Source of the DNA: Bradyrhizobium huanghuaihaiense
GTDB taxonomy: Bacteria > Pseudomonadota > Alphaproteobacteria > Rhizobiales > Xanthobacteraceae
DNA: 64,000 nt
Reading direction: 5' to 3'
NCBI RefSeq assembly: GCF_007830635.1
Contig: NZ_VLLA01000002.1
Coordinates: 682,001-746,000, forward strand
A model generated the notes under the pieces. It saw nothing but the letters and a program-made list of their open reading frames with translations. It ran no database searches and had not been told where the DNA came from. This document shows positions 62,082-64,000 of this stretch, in pieces. The position numbers and the translations under genes were made by a program. Every line of letters starts with the position of its first letter. Position 1 is the first letter of the stretch.

Positions 62082-63500
62082 CTACCTGCCTGCGCTGCTC
62101 GCAACGATCGAGGAGGGCGAGGTCGCGAACTTGCCGAGCCCGAGATAGACGAGGCCCGCCACGCCAATTCCGAACAGCCAGCTCAGATCGGCGCCGCCCA
62201 GGAAGTTGATCGAGATCGGCCCCTGCAGCGCGCCGACGAGGCCGTCCTCCACCAGCCAGCCCGCGACGAGGCCGGCGAAGAACGCGATCATGCCGGCCCA
62301 GTTGATGTCGCCATAGGCGCTGGTCTCGGGCGAGCGGTAGAGCTCGGCGACGTCGATCTCGCCCTTGCGCTTGATGAAGTAGTCGGCGAGCACGACGCCG
62401 GCCCACGGGCTCATCCACAACAGCAGACCGATCATCCAGTTATCGAACGCCTTGGCGAAGGACGGCGCGAAGATGAAGTAGAGCGTGACCAGGTAGCCGG
62501 CGACGCCGACGATGACGGTGAGCCAGAACCGCGAGAATTTCAGCCCCGCGCTCAGTGCCGCCAATGTCGCCGAATAGACGTTGAGGATGTTGGTGGCGAT
62601 CGGACCGTGCAGCACCATCAAGAGGACGAGGATGCTGACCGGGCCGCCGAACACCGCGCTGACCATCTTGGCGGGATCGGTGTCGAGCGTCGTCGAGGCG
62701 ATGGTGGCGCCGAGAATGCCGAGCCAGACCGTCGGCACGAACATGCCGACATAGCTGTACCAGAACACGGATTTCGACGGCACGCTGCGCGGCACGAAGC
62801 GCGAATAGTCGGAGGCCCACGTGACCCAGGAAATGCCCCAGCCGACGCCGATCGCGGTCATCAGCAAGGTCAGCATCGCCATATGCGCGCCCGGCGGCAG
62901 CGAGGTCGTGAGGCTCCAGTTCACGACGCCGGGCCGCGTCCAGGCCAAGACGCTCATCAGCACCATGATGGCGATGGTCGGCGGCACCGTGTACTTCTCG
63001 AAGGTGCGGATCGCGTAGAAGCCGTAGATGCCGATCAACACCTGCACCGCCATCACCAGCGTGATGACGACGATCTCGATCAGCCAGGTGTCGGGCACGC
63101 CGAACTGGCCGAGAATGCCCATCGAGACCTTCACCGGGAAATAGGTGTTCACGCCGATCCAGCCCAGCGTCATCAGGAACATCAGGATGCTCGGCAGGTA
63201 GGCGCCGCGGACGCCGAAGGCGGACCGGCTCAGCACCATCTGGTTGACGCCGGTCTTGTGCCCCATCACCGTGAAGGTCGCGAAGATCGCGCAGCCCACG
63301 ATGTTGCCGAGCACGATGACCGCGATCGTCTCCATCAGCCCGAGCTTGAGAATGATGCCGAGCGCGCCGAGCGCCCAGTTGACCGGCGCGATGTTGGCGC
63401 CGGCCCAGATCCACATCTGCTGCGGCCCGGTCGAGTCCCGGTCCGCATCGGGAATTGGCTCGATGCTGTGAAGATCAGCGCGAAGTTCGGAATCCGTCAT
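62082..63500 (-). CDS. NCS1-family nucleobase/hydantoin:cation symporter
   Basis: A 12-helix NCS1 permease of 472 residues from the ATG at 63500, preceded by GGGGGA. RSAFGVRGAYLP and the WVTWASDYSRFVP segment are conserved in the Mhp1/CodB/PucI-type family. It would import a purine, pyrimidine, allantoin, hydantoin or similar ring with sodium or protons. Its partner is the formamidase gene. Together with the zinc hydantoinase and carbamoylase genes it suggests import of cyclic ureides, but no ligand residue can be judged by eye. Confidence 0.9.
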   Translation of the reverse strand: MTDSELRADLHSIEPIPDADRDSTGPQQMWIWAGANIAPVNWALGALGIILKLGLMETIAVIVLGNIVGCAIFATFTVMGHKTGVNQMVLSRSAFGVRGAYLPSILMFLMTLGWIGVNTYFPVKVSMGILGQFGVPDTWLIEIVVITLVMAVQVLIGIYGFYAIRTFEKYTVPPTIAIMVLMSVLAWTRPGVVNWSLTTSLPPGAHMAMLTLLMTAIGVGWGISWVTWASDYSRFVPRSVPSKSVFWYSYVGMFVPTVWLGILGATIASTTLDTDPAKMVSAVFGGPVSILVLLMVLHGPIATNILNVYSATLAALSAGLKFSRFWLTVIVGVAGYLVTLYFIFAPSFAKAFDNWMIGLLLWMSPWAGVVLADYFIKRKGEIDVAELYRSPETSAYGDINWAGMIAFFAGLVAGWLVEDGLVGALQGPISINFLGGADLSWLFGIGVAGLVYLGLGKFATSPSSIVASSAGR

Positions 63501-63514
63501 GACATCCCCCAATA

Positions 63515-63528
63515 CGAAGCACGCTTCG
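63515..63528. promoter_or_regulatory. Palindrome in the 5' leader of the NCS1 gene
   Basis: CGAAGC-AC-GCTTCG is a perfect 6-bp inverted repeat, 15-28 bp before the ATG, at the predicted transcription start. It could be an operator. Confidence 0.3.
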
Positions 63529-63537
63529 CATCATCGC

Positions 63538-63553
63538 AGCATAAATCGTGCCA
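63538..63553 (-). promoter_or_regulatory. Sigma-54 (RpoN) -24/-12 promoter candidate for the NCS1/formamidase operon
   Basis: On the minus strand the sequence reads TGGCACG-ATTT-ATGCT. The -24 half is a perfect consensus and GG and GC are 10 bp apart; only one base of the -12 half differs (ATGC for TTGC). It is 38 bp from the ATG at 63500. Confidence 0.72.
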
Positions 63554-63767
63554 TCGGTTGCAAAGCGGCCGGGCAGGGCGTGCGCCGATGGCGGATGCAG
63601 CGTGGCTCGCGCCGGATTGCTATTGCGTTTTCAAGCGCGACCCATGCTCACATGCCGGCTCGCCACTACGTGTCCGACTCGCCGGCGAGCGGCGGAGAGA
63701 GTTGCACGGCCGGGCAGCCATACGATGATAAATTGAGCAGCCCAACCCAAAAGCGCAGCAACTGCGC

Positions 63768-64000
63768 CTAGTCGAATAGGGCAGCGGAACTGTCGCGACT
63801 TGGGTTGCCGGCCACGATGCGCTGCATCATCTCGATGAAGAGCGCCTGTTCCCGCTCGCTGAGATCGCCGAGCGTTGCACGATGCGCCCGCCGCGCCGCG
63901 CCCTCGATCTTGACCAGCAGCGCGGCGCCGGCCGGCGTCAATCGGCACAGACGCGCGCGGCGATCGTCCTTGTTCACGGCGCGCTCGACCAGGTTTCGGG
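63768..64000 (-). CDS. MarR-family transcriptional regulator, C-terminal part (5' end outside the window)
   Basis: The minus-strand frame is open to the window edge and ends at the TAG at 63768-63770. The 76 visible residues contain the MarR wing and following helix (LVERAVNKDDRRARLCRLTPAGAALL), with the DDRR motif of the DNA-binding wing. The rest of the winged helix lies beyond the window. The gene is followed by a 267-bp gap before the NCS1 gene, in the same direction; control of the NCS1 operon is possible but unproven. Confidence 0.85.
   Translation of the reverse strand, partial: RNLVERAVNKDDRRARLCRLTPAGAALLVKIEGAARRAHRATLGDLSEREQALFIEMMQRIVAGNPSRDSSAALFD

Noticed and set aside
63557..63717. 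Two copies of a GTTGCA...GGCCGGGCAG motif about 144 bp apart as a mobile-element footprint
   Set aside because: The match is short and imperfect, no transposase or terminal repeat lies between, and GC-rich short repeats are expected here.
63499..63771. 90-codon plus-strand frame between the NCS1 and MarR genes
   Set aside because: Composition is irregular, no family is recognisable, it starts inside the NCS1 gene start region and crosses the sigma-54 site and the MarR stop. I regard it as a chance frame in high-GC DNA.

Overview
This is a high-GC, gene-dense alphaproteobacterial window. The protein families, the inverted-repeat element between convergent genes at 8021-8163 and the abundance of CoA-ester and nitrogen-compound catabolic genes suggest a Bradyrhizobium-like member of the Nitrobacteraceae; this is an inference from gene content, as no rRNA, tRNA or housekeeping marker is present. 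I recognise 60 protein-coding genes, mostly in tightly coupled operons with ATGA, TGATG or GTGA overlaps, plus one very short possible leader ORF. No phage, insertion sequence, CRISPR array or RNA gene was seen.

Layout. (1) 2-8007: a 5'-truncated molybdenum hydroxylase (large subunit fused to a CoxG-type domain, then FAD and 2Fe-2S subunits), an acyl-CoA ligase, an enoyl-CoA hydratase, an MFS carrier and an aldehyde dehydrogenase. This looks like uptake, CoA activation and oxidation of an aromatic or heterocyclic acid. (2) 8177-22794: two divergent arms around a LacI-type regulator with a pair of near-identical operators. Each arm carries a CoA-transferase, an acyl-CoA dehydrogenase, MaoC/hotdog hydratases and a polar amino-acid-type binding protein. 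The right arm adds the single ABC permease/ATPase pair and three DHDPS-superfamily aldolases. (3) 22897-38540: a MocR regulator, then an ATP-dependent hydantoinase/oxoprolinase pair (HyuA/HyuB type), an aminotransferase, a ligase, a lysine-rich micro-ORF, an N-carbamoyl amino acid amidohydrolase, a flavin reductase-like protein, an Asp/Glu/hydantoin racemase, a zinc hydantoinase and three oxidoreductases. (4) 38660-49481: two complete peptide/nickel-type ABC importers, each preceded by a good sigma-54 -24/-12 match. (5) 49491-63500: an omega-aminotransferase and a GntR regulator, divergent from an operon of a C45 (penicillin acyltransferase-like) hydrolase, a third peptide-type ABC importer with two binding proteins, and two NodB-fold deacetylases. 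This faces a formamidase and an NCS1 permease that also have a sigma-54 promoter match. (6) A truncated MarR regulator closes the window.

Taken together, most of the right two thirds looks like a nitrogen-scavenging region for cyclic amides, N-carbamoyl/N-acyl amino compounds and small peptides. Importers bring in the substrate, hydantoinase, carbamoylase, racemase, C45, deacetylase and formamidase activities open or deacylate it, and aminotransferases with CoA-dependent enzymes process the carbon skeleton. Three transporter promoters appear to be nitrogen (RpoN) controlled. The least explained items are the 47-codon micro-ORF with a 12-bp tandem repeat encoding AKK units, the paired intact/degenerate enzymes (hotdog hydratases and NodB-fold deacetylases), the mirror-image LacI regulon, and the GntR protein with an apparent second winged-helix domain.
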